From: Paenibacillus segetis
GTDB lineage: Bacteria > Bacillota > Bacilli > Paenibacillales > Paenibacillaceae
NCBI RefSeq assembly: GCF_014639155.1
Contig: NZ_BMFT01000002.1
Location: 186,001 to 250,000 of the forward strand
DNA length: 64,000 nt
Reading direction: 5' to 3'
Below the pieces are notes generated by a model, which had not been told where the DNA came from, ran no database searches, and was given only the letters and a program-made list of their open reading frames with translations. The translations under genes and the position numbers were made by a program. Below, piece by piece: positions 25,849 through 33,279 of this stretch (the stretch's first letter is position 1; each line of letters begins with the position of its first letter).

Positions 25849-26586
25849 GTGATAAGGATAAGCAGAAAACAGCTTCAACGCCGCCAAGCGAAATTTTTAA
25901 TAAGTGTCTTCGCTTTGATAGGAATGGTCTGGTCGATATATGGACTATCCTCATCCACGGTTTCGTGGAATCGAATCACACCTTCGGCGGAGTCGGCAGT
26001 TTTGCCGTACAAGAATGAGGCAACGCCAAGTAAAGTATCCCAACGCTACAAAATCGTGATCGATGCGGGGCATGGGGGCAAGGATCCTGGCGCAGAAGGA
26101 GTTAGCGGTAACAGGGAGCAAGCGTACACGCTCGAGCTGTCTATGAAGGTTGTTGACTTACTTCAGAAGGAGCCGATGTTCGAGGCGTACATGACACGTA
26201 CGGATAACACCTTTGTCGGTCTGGAGGATCGCGCCCAAATCGCAAACGATCTAGATGCAGATGCATTTGTCTCTATTCATGGGAATACATACACGGATCC
26301 CGACGTATCTGGCACTGAAACGTATTATTATGCAGACGAAAGCCTTCCGTTCGCACGCGAGGTGCACGAGCAACTAGCAGAAACTACAGGATTCAAGGAT
26401 CGCGGTGTGAAAAAGGAAGGCTGGAAGGTACTTACGAACAGCAACAATCTCGCTGTTTTGCTGGAGGTGGGGTTCCTCACGAACCGGAGCGATGAAACGA
26501 ATATGCTCAGCGATATGCACCAGAATCGAACAGCCGGAGCCATTGTGAAAGGGATTAAAAAGTATTTCGTGGATAGAGAAGATTAG
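25849..26586 (+). CDS. N-acetylmuramoyl-L-alanine amidase (Amidase_3)
   Basis: 245 residues from a GTG at 25849 (AAGGAAG 9 bases upstream); an ATG at 25768 would extend it by 27 residues but has no ribosome site. One N-terminal membrane helix (about 15-33) leads into a zinc amidase domain: His75 (VIDAGHGGKDPGA), Glu90, His144 (VSIHGN) and catalytic Glu206 (LLEVGFLTN). It cuts the bond between MurNAc and L-Ala of peptidoglycan, outside the membrane. It is the first gene of a run with a solute-binding protein, two permeases and an adaptor protein. Confidence 0.93.
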   Translation: MIRISRKQLQRRQAKFLISVFALIGMVWSIYGLSSSTVSWNRITPSAESAVLPYKNEATPSKVSQRYKIVIDAGHGGKDPGAEGVSGNREQAYTLELSMKVVDLLQKEPMFEAYMTRTDNTFVGLEDRAQIANDLDADAFVSIHGNTYTDPDVSGTETYYYADESLPFAREVHEQLAETTGFKDRGVKKEGWKVLTNSNNLAVLLEVGFLTNRSDETNMLSDMHQNRTAGAIVKGIKKYFVDRED

Positions 26587-26607
26587 AAATAGGAAGGAAG
26601 AATAAAT

Positions 26608-28017
26608 ATGAAAAAAGCATTGTTAATCATGGTAACAATTATACTCATGATCTCTGTCTCTGCTTGTAGCCGTGCTGACAATGGGAATACAGCGCAAACA
26701 CCAAACGAGGATATGACAATAAAAGTGCCCGATGCAAATAAGACAGACGGAGAAAAGACTGAAGGAACGAAATCCAATAATGAGAAGAAAACCATTGTGT
26801 TCTCCACGTATTTTCCTGATGATTTCTATAAAAATGCTAAGAAGAAATATGAAGCCAAACATCCTAATATCACGATCGAGCTTACATATTTAGAGAGTGA
26901 TGATGGTCCAGAATTGCAAGCAGCTACTGAGAAATTCGAAAAAATGACGAACACGGCCATGTTATCAGGTAAAGGTCCTGATCTGATTCAAATGGATCAA
27001 TTGCCAATGGATAAATATGTGAAAAATAAATTATTAGCCAATATAAGTGAAATCATAGAGAATGATCCAACCTTTAAGAAAGAGCAATATTTCAACAATA
27101 TTTTGGACAATGTTAAGACAAACGGCGGAATTTATGGGATGCCCTTGAAATTCATTGTGTATGGTCTGATGGGTGACGAGACATTGATTGAGAAAAACGG
27201 GGTGAAGTTTGACGACAAGACTTGGAATTGGAGTCAATATACCGATGTAATCAGAGAACTAATGAAATTTGGAGAGAAAAATAGCAAATATGGAGTATTT
27301 AGTTCTCCGGATGCTCTATTAAATGAAATGGTCAAAGATCAATACTGGGCGTTTGTAGATGAGGTCAATGGAAAGGTGAATTTCGATTCGGAACCCTTTA
27401 CTACTTTACTCCAGCAAGTAAAGTCCTTGTCCGACGAACGTATGATCACTCAAGAACAAGTACACCCTCTATTCAGAACGGTTTCTATTATTTCACCAAC
27501 TGATTATATTATTACCTTAAAAGAGAGTGAATTTTATCCGAAGGGCTATGTATTTAAATCCAAGCTGTACGATAAACCCAATGCAAATGGTCAGCAAGCT
27601 GGAGGTTATTTTAGGACGTATCAAACCATTGGCATCAATGAGAAGTCTTCTGTCAAAGAGGAAGCATGGGATTTCCTTAAATTTATGTTATCTGATGAGG
27701 TGCAAGCTCCAGGAACGAGTTTTCCTTTAAATAAAAGCTTATATGAGAAGCAAAGGCAGCAACTATTAGAGGAAGGGAAGGTTACTGCTAGTCAAGAAAT
27801 GGGAGCTATGAGTGGCAAAGTGTTCGAGGTAACAGCAAAGGATATTCAAGAATTAGATCAATTCATTTCTGAAGCAACCCATCCCGTTGCATTCAGACCT
27901 TCTAAGGTCGAAGAGATCATTTCAGAAGAATCCAAAGCCTATTTCAGTGGACAGAAGTCAGCCGAAGTCGTGGCGAAGTTGATTCAAAATAGGGTGACAA
28001 CTTTCTTGAATGAATAA
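26608..28017 (+). CDS. ABC transporter solute-binding lipoprotein (family 1)
   Basis: 469 residues, lipobox SVSAC (Cys20), a linker rich in Asn/Thr/Lys, then a family-1 solute-binding fold (KTIVFSTYFPDDFYKNAKKKYEAKHPNITIEL, GKGPDLIQMDQLP, INEKSSVKEEAWDFLKFMLSDE). The family binds oligosaccharides or related solutes for the permeases encoded downstream. The 21-base gap to the amidase gene suggests one transcript. A cell-wall-derived ligand is a reasonable guess but is not shown. Confidence 0.9.
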   Translation: MKKALLIMVTIILMISVSACSRADNGNTAQTPNEDMTIKVPDANKTDGEKTEGTKSNNEKKTIVFSTYFPDDFYKNAKKKYEAKHPNITIELTYLESDDGPELQAATEKFEKMTNTAMLSGKGPDLIQMDQLPMDKYVKNKLLANISEIIENDPTFKKEQYFNNILDNVKTNGGIYGMPLKFIVYGLMGDETLIEKNGVKFDDKTWNWSQYTDVIRELMKFGEKNSKYGVFSSPDALLNEMVKDQYWAFVDEVNGKVNFDSEPFTTLLQQVKSLSDERMITQEQVHPLFRTVSIISPTDYIITLKESEFYPKGYVFKSKLYDKPNANGQQAGGYFRTYQTIGINEKSSVKEEAWDFLKFMLSDEVQAPGTSFPLNKSLYEKQRQQLLEEGKVTASQEMGAMSGKVFEVTAKDIQELDQFISEATHPVAFRPSKVEEIISEESKAYFSGQKSAEVVAKLIQNRVTTFLNE

Positions 28018-28030
28018 CCAATTGCTCGTA

Positions 28031-28065
28031 ATGAACCTTGAACGAAAATTCAGGGTTCATTTTAC
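28031..28065 (+). terminator. Attenuator-like hairpin between binding protein and permeases
   Basis: ATGAACCTTGAA pairs with TTCAGGGTTCAT (one G-T pair), followed by TTTA. Hairpins at this position typically keep the binding-protein mRNA more abundant than the permease part. Confidence 0.75.
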
Positions 28066-28096
28066 TCATTTGAAGTGGATTTAGGAGGTATTAAAC

Positions 28097-28990
28097 ATGG
28101 AGGGCAAGCGTATTCGGAGCAAGCTATTTAAGCTGCTGTGCAAGGATTGGGCGGTGGCTTCTCTCTTCTTGGCACCGAGCTTGATAGGCTTCGCCATTTT
28201 TTATCTTATTCCGTTTGTCATGGGAGTACTCTATTCTTTTCAAGATAGCACGGTGGATGGCTCTTTTGTCGGTTTGGACAATTATAATGAACTGCTCGCT
28301 AGCGGATCTTTTCGTAAAGCGGCAACAAACACATTCCTATTTACCGGTGTAAGTGTACCTTTCATCGTTGCTCTGTCCTTATTATTTGCGCTTTTGCTGA
28401 ATCAAAAACTATTTATTAGGAATTGGCTGCAGACCGCTTTTGTATTGCCACTTGTTGTACCCGTCGCATCCATTGTTATGATGTGGCAAATTTTATTCGA
28501 CTGGAATGGGACAGTGAATTTGTGGATGGAGAGCATGCATATAGAACGAATCGATTGGATGAAGTCAAATTGGTCTATGGGCGTGCTCATCATCGTCTAT
28601 ATATGGAAAAATATCGGGTACAACATCATTTTATTCTTGGCCGGACTACAAAGTATTCCTAAGGATTACTATGAAACTGCGGATATCGAAGGTGCGGGCA
28701 GATTTCATAAACTGATTCATATTACGCTAGTCTATGTGACTCCGACCATGTTCTTTGTCATTTTAATGTCCATTATTAATTCGTTCAAAGTTTTCCGTGA
28801 AACGTATCTAATCGCTGGCGATTATCCACATGATCGAATTTATATGCTGCAACATTATATGAACAATATGTTTCTATCACTCGATATTCAGAAACTGACG
28901 GCCGCTGCCACTTTGATGGTAGGCTGTATTCTAATCAGTGTGACTGTCATGCTTTCAATAGAACGCCGTTTTCGGCAATTCATGGATTAA
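28097..28990 (+). CDS. Sugar ABC transporter permease (MalF/UgpA type)
   Basis: 297 residues, AGGAGG upstream, six membrane helices. The cytosolic EAA loop reads YYETADIEGAGRFHKLIHITL, the expected coupling motif. It pairs with the next permease. No ATPase gene is present; Bacillales often share one MsmX/UgpC-type ATPase among such importers. Confidence 0.92.
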   Translation: MEGKRIRSKLFKLLCKDWAVASLFLAPSLIGFAIFYLIPFVMGVLYSFQDSTVDGSFVGLDNYNELLASGSFRKAATNTFLFTGVSVPFIVALSLLFALLLNQKLFIRNWLQTAFVLPLVVPVASIVMMWQILFDWNGTVNLWMESMHIERIDWMKSNWSMGVLIIVYIWKNIGYNIILFLAGLQSIPKDYYETADIEGAGRFHKLIHITLVYVTPTMFFVILMSIINSFKVFRETYLIAGDYPHDRIYMLQHYMNNMFLSLDIQKLTAAATLMVGCILISVTVMLSIERRFRQFMD

Positions 28991-29010
28991 GTATAAGGAC
29001 GGTGATAACA

Positions 29011-29880
29011 TTGGTTATATTTCGCAAGTTTTCGTTAACGTTGGTGATGGGGATAATCGCCGCGATGATGTTATTTCCTATTGTGGTCACATTCACAAAC
29101 TCGTTGATGACGGAAGGCGAGATTGACCATAACTATAATCTCATTGGCAAGATGATCAATACCGCAGCAGGAGAGAAAAATGGATATGTTAATCTGAAGT
29201 TGATTCCCGATTGGCTGTCGTTCGGTCAATATGCGGGAGTGTTGGTTCGTAAGCCTATATTCCTCCAGATGTTCTGGAACTCTGTATTGATGGTCACACC
29301 TATCATTGTCGGGCAAGTGCTAGTCGCATCTCTAGCGGCCTATGCTTTTGCCAAGCTCCGATTCTGGGGGCGAGATAAGTTGTTTATCATGTATTTAATG
29401 ACCATGCTTATGCCATTTCAAGTCACGTTGGTTCCCAATTACATTATTGTGGAGAAGCTTGGACTTATGAACACGACATCTGCGATTATTGTACCGGGAA
29501 TTTTCAACGCTTTCGGTGTGTTTATGTTGAGACAGTTCATATTACATATTCCGAGTTCGTATATCGAAGCAGCCAAAATGGATGGAGCCGGAAATTTAAG
29601 GGTCTTTTATAAGATCATCGTTCCTCTCATTAAGCCTGGGATCGCAGCACTGATCGTATTGCTATTTGTTGATAATTGGAATATGGTCGAGCAGCCGCTT
29701 ATTTTTCTAGGGGATTCATTCAAGCAGCCATTGTCGCTATATTTGTCACGTATCAACGAAGGAGACCGCGGGGTTGCTTTTGCTGCAGCGGCGCTATATA
29801 TGGCCCCAATGGTGCTGTTGTTTTTATACGCAGAGTCCTACTTTGTTGAAGGAATTCAGCTATCGGGAATTAAAGGATAG
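29011..29880 (+). CDS. Sugar ABC transporter permease (MalG/UgpE type)
   Basis: About 289 residues from TTG 29011 (AAGGACGGTGA upstream; GTG 29002 is the alternative). Six helices and the EAA loop SYIEAAKMDGAGNLRVFYKIIVPLIKPG, split here as SYIEAAKMDGAGN and FYKIIVPLIKPG. It starts 20 bases after the first permease. An unusually long loop of about 60 residues follows the first helix before the conserved core, with possible contact to the binding protein. Confidence 0.9.
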   Translation: MVIFRKFSLTLVMGIIAAMMLFPIVVTFTNSLMTEGEIDHNYNLIGKMINTAAGEKNGYVNLKLIPDWLSFGQYAGVLVRKPIFLQMFWNSVLMVTPIIVGQVLVASLAAYAFAKLRFWGRDKLFIMYLMTMLMPFQVTLVPNYIIVEKLGLMNTTSAIIVPGIFNAFGVFMLRQFILHIPSSYIEAAKMDGAGNLRVFYKIIVPLIKPGIAALIVLLFVDNWNMVEQPLIFLGDSFKQPLSLYLSRINEGDRGVAFAAAALYMAPMVLLFLYAESYFVEGIQLSGIKG

Positions 29881-29899
29881 TCATATGGGGGTGATTATA

Positions 29900-31036
29900 A
29901 TGGAATTACAACATACAGAACAAACGAAGTCTGGACGTAAGCGAATGATTCGATTGCTTTCTGGCTTGTTTATCAGCCTCCTGATTGTATTTACATTGCT
30001 TAGCAACACGCTGACGGCTCTGACTCTACCTAAGGTTATTGTAGTAGAAACGAGTCGGGGGCAGCTTATTCATATGTTTCAAGGTAGTAGTGTATTAAAG
30101 TGGATGACAGAAGTAACGTTAACGAATAGTACGGGGTGGAAAGTTAAGAGTGTAGATGTTAAGGAAGGAGAGGTTGTGAAGAAAGGCCAGAAGCTGGTCC
30201 TATATGACAGTACAGAGGCGGAACAACAGATTCTGGACGAACAAGCGAGTCTTCAAAAGCTTAAGCTTTCAATGGAAGAACTGCAGAGCAGTTATATTGA
30301 GGCTGTACAGAGCGGAGATGAGATGAGCATACGTAGCGCTAAACGTGTAATCGAGACCAGTAAAATCGATCTGGGAGTTCAACAACGAAAAATACAAAAG
30401 TTACAGGATCATTTGACTAATAATCGTGAATTGGTTGCTCCGTTTGACGGAATCGTCACGCAAGTAAACGCAACAGATGGCCTTATTTCATCAAATGGGG
30501 GAGCGGATGTGCGTATCTCGAACGGAAGCCTTGGGTTTGAGATGTTAGCCCCTGCTGGTATAGCTGATCTGCTAGAGATAGGAGAAAAGCTTGATGTTCA
30601 AGTGGGTGGAAAGAATGTCAAACAAGTCGAAGGCCAAATTGCAGAGATCCAAGATACAAATTCCATCGACACAGGCTCCGTAGGTAATGGTACGACCTTG
30701 AATTCTCCAATGAAGAATATTCTAGTCAAGGTACAAGACGAGAGTTTGAAGGGAGGCGATCGAGTTCACATGGAGCTGATTAAACCGACATCTGATGATG
30801 CGATATTGATATCCAACAAAGCCATCCACAAAGATGGCAACGGAAGTTATATATTTAAAATCGAAGAAAGAAGTGGTCCGCTTGGCAACACATATTACGT
30901 TCGAAGAACATCCATTATCGTCGCTGATTCCAATGAGCAAGTATCAGCCGTAACCCAAGGTGTATTCGAGGGCGAACAAATCATAGTCGAGAGCAGCGAC
31001 CCGCTTCAGGATGGTGACAAGGTTCGGATGCATTAA
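29900..31036 (+). CDS. HlyD/MacA-type membrane fusion (adaptor) protein
   Basis: 378 residues from the ATG at 29900 (GGGGGTGA upstream). One membrane helix (about 20-42), then a barrel-sandwich half-lipoyl motif (GWKVKSVDVKEGEVVKKGQ), a coiled coil of about 80 residues, the second lipoyl half (ELVAPFDGIVTQVNATDG) and beta-barrel/C-terminal domains. Such adaptors normally link to a MacB or RND exporter. None is encoded here; instead it ends a sugar-importer operon, which is unusual. It could serve an exporter elsewhere or have another extracytoplasmic role. Confidence 0.88.
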   Translation: MELQHTEQTKSGRKRMIRLLSGLFISLLIVFTLLSNTLTALTLPKVIVVETSRGQLIHMFQGSSVLKWMTEVTLTNSTGWKVKSVDVKEGEVVKKGQKLVLYDSTEAEQQILDEQASLQKLKLSMEELQSSYIEAVQSGDEMSIRSAKRVIETSKIDLGVQQRKIQKLQDHLTNNRELVAPFDGIVTQVNATDGLISSNGGADVRISNGSLGFEMLAPAGIADLLEIGEKLDVQVGGKNVKQVEGQIAEIQDTNSIDTGSVGNGTTLNSPMKNILVKVQDESLKGGDRVHMELIKPTSDDAILISNKAIHKDGNGSYIFKIEERSGPLGNTYYVRRTSIIVADSNEQVSAVTQGVFEGEQIIVESSDPLQDGDKVRMH

Positions 31037-31087
31037 CAGCTATGCTAAAATTGTGACAAAGAAGGCTTCGTGAGGGCTGACCAATAG

Positions 31088-31142
31088 AATCCATAAAGAA
31101 TCATCTTCTCATTCACTGAAGACGATTTTTTATGGATTTTTT
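31088..31142. terminator. Bidirectional terminator
   Basis: AATCCATAAAGAATCATCTTC pairs with GAAGACGATTTTTTATGGATT (arms 31088-31107 and about 31116-31136), followed by a T-run. It lies between convergent genes. Confidence 0.85.
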
Positions 31143-31164
31143 TCACTGAATACCATCATCTTAT

Positions 31165-31875
31165 TTAATTCATGCCCATATCTTCCATCTGATCTAGCTC
31201 CAATGGCAAAAGTGCATAGTCTCCGTCCCTAACAATCTGACATTTACGAACAGGAATAGGGTGTTTGAACAGCGGCCCATCTATAACAGTCGTATGGAAC
31301 TCGCCACCTTCGCCGCAGGGGTCAATACCACGCGCTATAAGCTCTTGTATATATTCAAAGGTGAGTGTCCGTCCTAAATCATCTTCTCGCATGCCTAAGG
31401 ATAGATTCACGGTTACAACAATTGTGGTAAATCCAAGATGGATAAATTCCTCGACTGCTTCTCTATGATCCATTACCCATAGAGGCATCCCAAGCTTTAA
31501 TCCCGCATTTTTCGTAACTTTGTCATACCAACAACCATGAGCTGGCATATCCAAGTCTCCAGTTACTAACACCTCGGCACCTTGATCCTTAGCTTGGGCT
31601 AAGAGTTGCATATACACTTCTTCATAATCAGTCCAACTTGCTGCCCCGGTATATACCGGTAAACCTATAGATTCAGCTTGGGCACGTATGAGTTCTGGCG
31701 GCATTCCGTGGGATCTCGAACGTTTCCCTTCTTCCTCTAACATGACGATTAGTCCAACTGCCGTTCCCATTTTCATGGCCTTGTATAGAGCTAGAACACT
31801 GTCCTTTCCTCCACTAAAAGAAGCTATAAATTTATGCCCGTGGGCGCCATTTTTCCGGCCTGTAATCTCCATCAT
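31165..31875 (-). CDS. Dph6-related ATP pyrophosphatase (adenine nucleotide alpha hydrolase fold)
   Basis: 236 residues with the PP-loop SGGKDS (21-26) and the family motifs GLPVYTG, LVTGDLDMPAHG and GIDPCGEGGEFHTTV. Eukaryotic and archaeal Dph6 amidates diphthine on elongation factor 2; bacteria lack that residue, so bacterial members must amidate or adenylate something else, which is unknown. It stands alone, convergent with the adaptor gene. Confidence 0.9.
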   Translation of the reverse strand: MMEITGRKNGAHGHKFIASFSGGKDSVLALYKAMKMGTAVGLIVMLEEEGKRSRSHGMPPELIRAQAESIGLPVYTGAASWTDYEEVYMQLLAQAKDQGAEVLVTGDLDMPAHGCWYDKVTKNAGLKLGMPLWVMDHREAVEEFIHLGFTTIVVTVNLSLGMREDDLGRTLTFEYIQELIARGIDPCGEGGEFHTTVIDGPLFKHPIPVRKCQIVRDGDYALLPLELDQMEDMGMN

Positions 31876-31942
31876 TGTAATTTTTATCCTTTATTGTTAC
31901 GACTGTTGTTGAATAAGTTATATTTTTGTTGGAGGAACTAAG

Positions 31943-32146
31943 ATGAGAATGGAACAAGTAAGTTCTTTAATTAAAATAGTTATAGGATTGGTCATTTTGC
32001 AGAATAGTAAAATACCGTTTGCTATTCTGATGAAAGTTGTAACAGGGTTAATCTTTGGTATTGTCTTAGGTGTTGTACGATATAAAACAAAAAATTGTTA
32101 TTCCACAACTATTCTTCATAGTGTAATGAACATATTTGGAAGATAA
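31943..32146 (+). pseudogene. CPBP-type intramembrane protease, C-terminal remnant
   Basis: 67 codons with a good ribosome site (GGAGGAA). The second half, FGIVLGVVRYKTKNCYSTT then ILHSVMNIFG, matches the last conserved motifs of CPBP/Abi intramembrane proteases (S..I..H...N). The first motif with the catalytic EE..R pair is missing, so it is a remnant fused to a start region. First item in a fragment-filled interval. Confidence 0.6.
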
Positions 32147-32312
32147 GACGAAAGCCAAGTTAAGTAGGTTTAAAAGAAGTTACCAGTCGAAACTCTCAAT
32201 CACACTATCTTTTACTCCACTAAATGTACAGTATGATCATAGATCATAATACAAGCAATATTCCTTTTTCAACAATATATTGTAATTCAATACATTGTAG
32301 GAGGGATAAAAA

Positions 32313-32552
32313 ATAAGAAAAGTTATTTCATCAAGAAGAGGAATTGCTGCTTTAACTCTTAATTCGAGGTTAACAGATCTTGCAGTTTTGAAATCAAGAG
32401 ATATGAGAGATAACAATTATATTAGCCATACATCCCCAATCTACGGTACTCCACAGCAAATGTTAGATCGGTTTGGAGTTAGCTGGCGTGCTTATGGAGA
32501 GAAAATAGTAGCGGGTCAAGCAACACCGGAGGAAGTTATGAGAGTGTGGATA
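32313..32552 (+). pseudogene. Decayed CAP (SCP/YkwD-like) secreted protein gene
   Basis: A perfect AGGAGGG (32299-32305) stands 7 bases before ATA AGA AAA, where ATG AGA AAA would be expected, so the start codon appears mutated. The frame then reads a shortened signal region and LNSRLTDLAVLKSRDMRDNN and YISHTSPIYGTPQQML, AYGEKIVAGQATPEEVMRVW, the CAP-domain core. It breaks exactly where the conserved W-N-SPGH motif should follow, at the junction with a dedA fragment. Internal deletion, start loss and 3' truncation together make it non-functional. Confidence 0.8.
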
Positions 32553-32556
32553 AATA

Positions 32557-32916
32557 TCCCCCTGTCCCACCACCTGCCACACCGCAATGTCTCCTTAGTT
32601 CTCCTTCTTCTTCAGAACTCTTCATGAATAGGAAGACACACAGGGTAAAGGCAATATAGATGATGTTCGAATAGACATCCATATAACCAACGATATCTCC
32701 CCAGGAAGAGCCACCCGGCTCCAATATAGATAAGAACTGTATTCCAGATTAAGGAACCAAGCGTTGTAAGAGATAGAAATGTAGCAAAGTTCATTCTATA
32801 CTACCGGCGGGATGGAGATTAAGCTTCTTATCAACAGGACGAACCGATACACAAATATCGCCCATGAGCCATATTTATTAAACAAGCATCCGCCTTATGG
32901 ATATCTTTGTTCGTTT
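32557..32916 (-). pseudogene. Decayed partial duplicate of dedA
   Basis: Nearly base-for-base copy of 20931-21302 (the 3' half of the intact dedA plus the outer edge of the GGGACA repeat), about nine identities in ten by eye, with several small deletions and frameshifts. Translated pieces such as MNFATFLSLTTLGSLIWNTV and SSWGDIVGYMDVYSNIIYIA survive in different frames. The duplicated block starts inside the repeat sequence (CCCCCTGTCCCAC at 32558). Confidence 0.9.
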
Positions 32917-33091
32917 GTAGCAGTTGCACGCTTCCAACGACAATGGAATTCCAGCTCATTTTTCCTTCTCGAATGCGTACCGTACCTTGGGAGTCAAGCA
33001 AATACCCACCAATGCTCACATTGGTGGTCTTTACGATATCGGCAGAAATTTGTTTAGAAGAAGATAGGTAATATCTTTTGGTGAAGAACTG
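32917..33091. other. Unassigned segment with a strong hairpin
   Basis: After the dedA fragment ends at ...TTTGTTCGT, a sequence of unknown origin follows. It holds a perfect 9-bp hairpin, CCACCAATG / CATTGGTGG (33007-33028). A short reverse-strand frame (MSWNSIVVGSVQLL) can be read but matches no family I know. It is probably another relic. Confidence 0.4.
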
Positions 33092-33117
33092 GCACCCATA
33101 GGGGTGCTTTTATTTTT
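33092..33117 (+). terminator. Intrinsic terminator in the relic region
   Basis: GCACCC / GGGTGC with ATAG loop followed by TTTTATTTTT. It has no intact gene upstream, so it is likely left over from a lost gene. Confidence 0.7.
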
Positions 33118-33279
33118 CTCCGATCTTTGAAGATTGGATTCAAGAAGCATATGAGCCTAATTGATAGATAGATATAAATCCATCTTTCATTTAACCGATA
33201 ATATAATATATCATTATTTGAAATATTAAAAATAAATATAGAACTTAGAAGGTGCATAACCATCAGATATGATAAAAAA

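Noticed and set aside
29900-31036. RND or MacAB efflux operon
   Set aside because: Only the adaptor is present; the neighbouring permeases are MalFG-type importers.
32831-33057. Short reverse and forward frames in the unassigned segment
   Set aside because: They span the junction between the dedA fragment and unrelated DNA and contain a strong hairpin; no family match is apparent.
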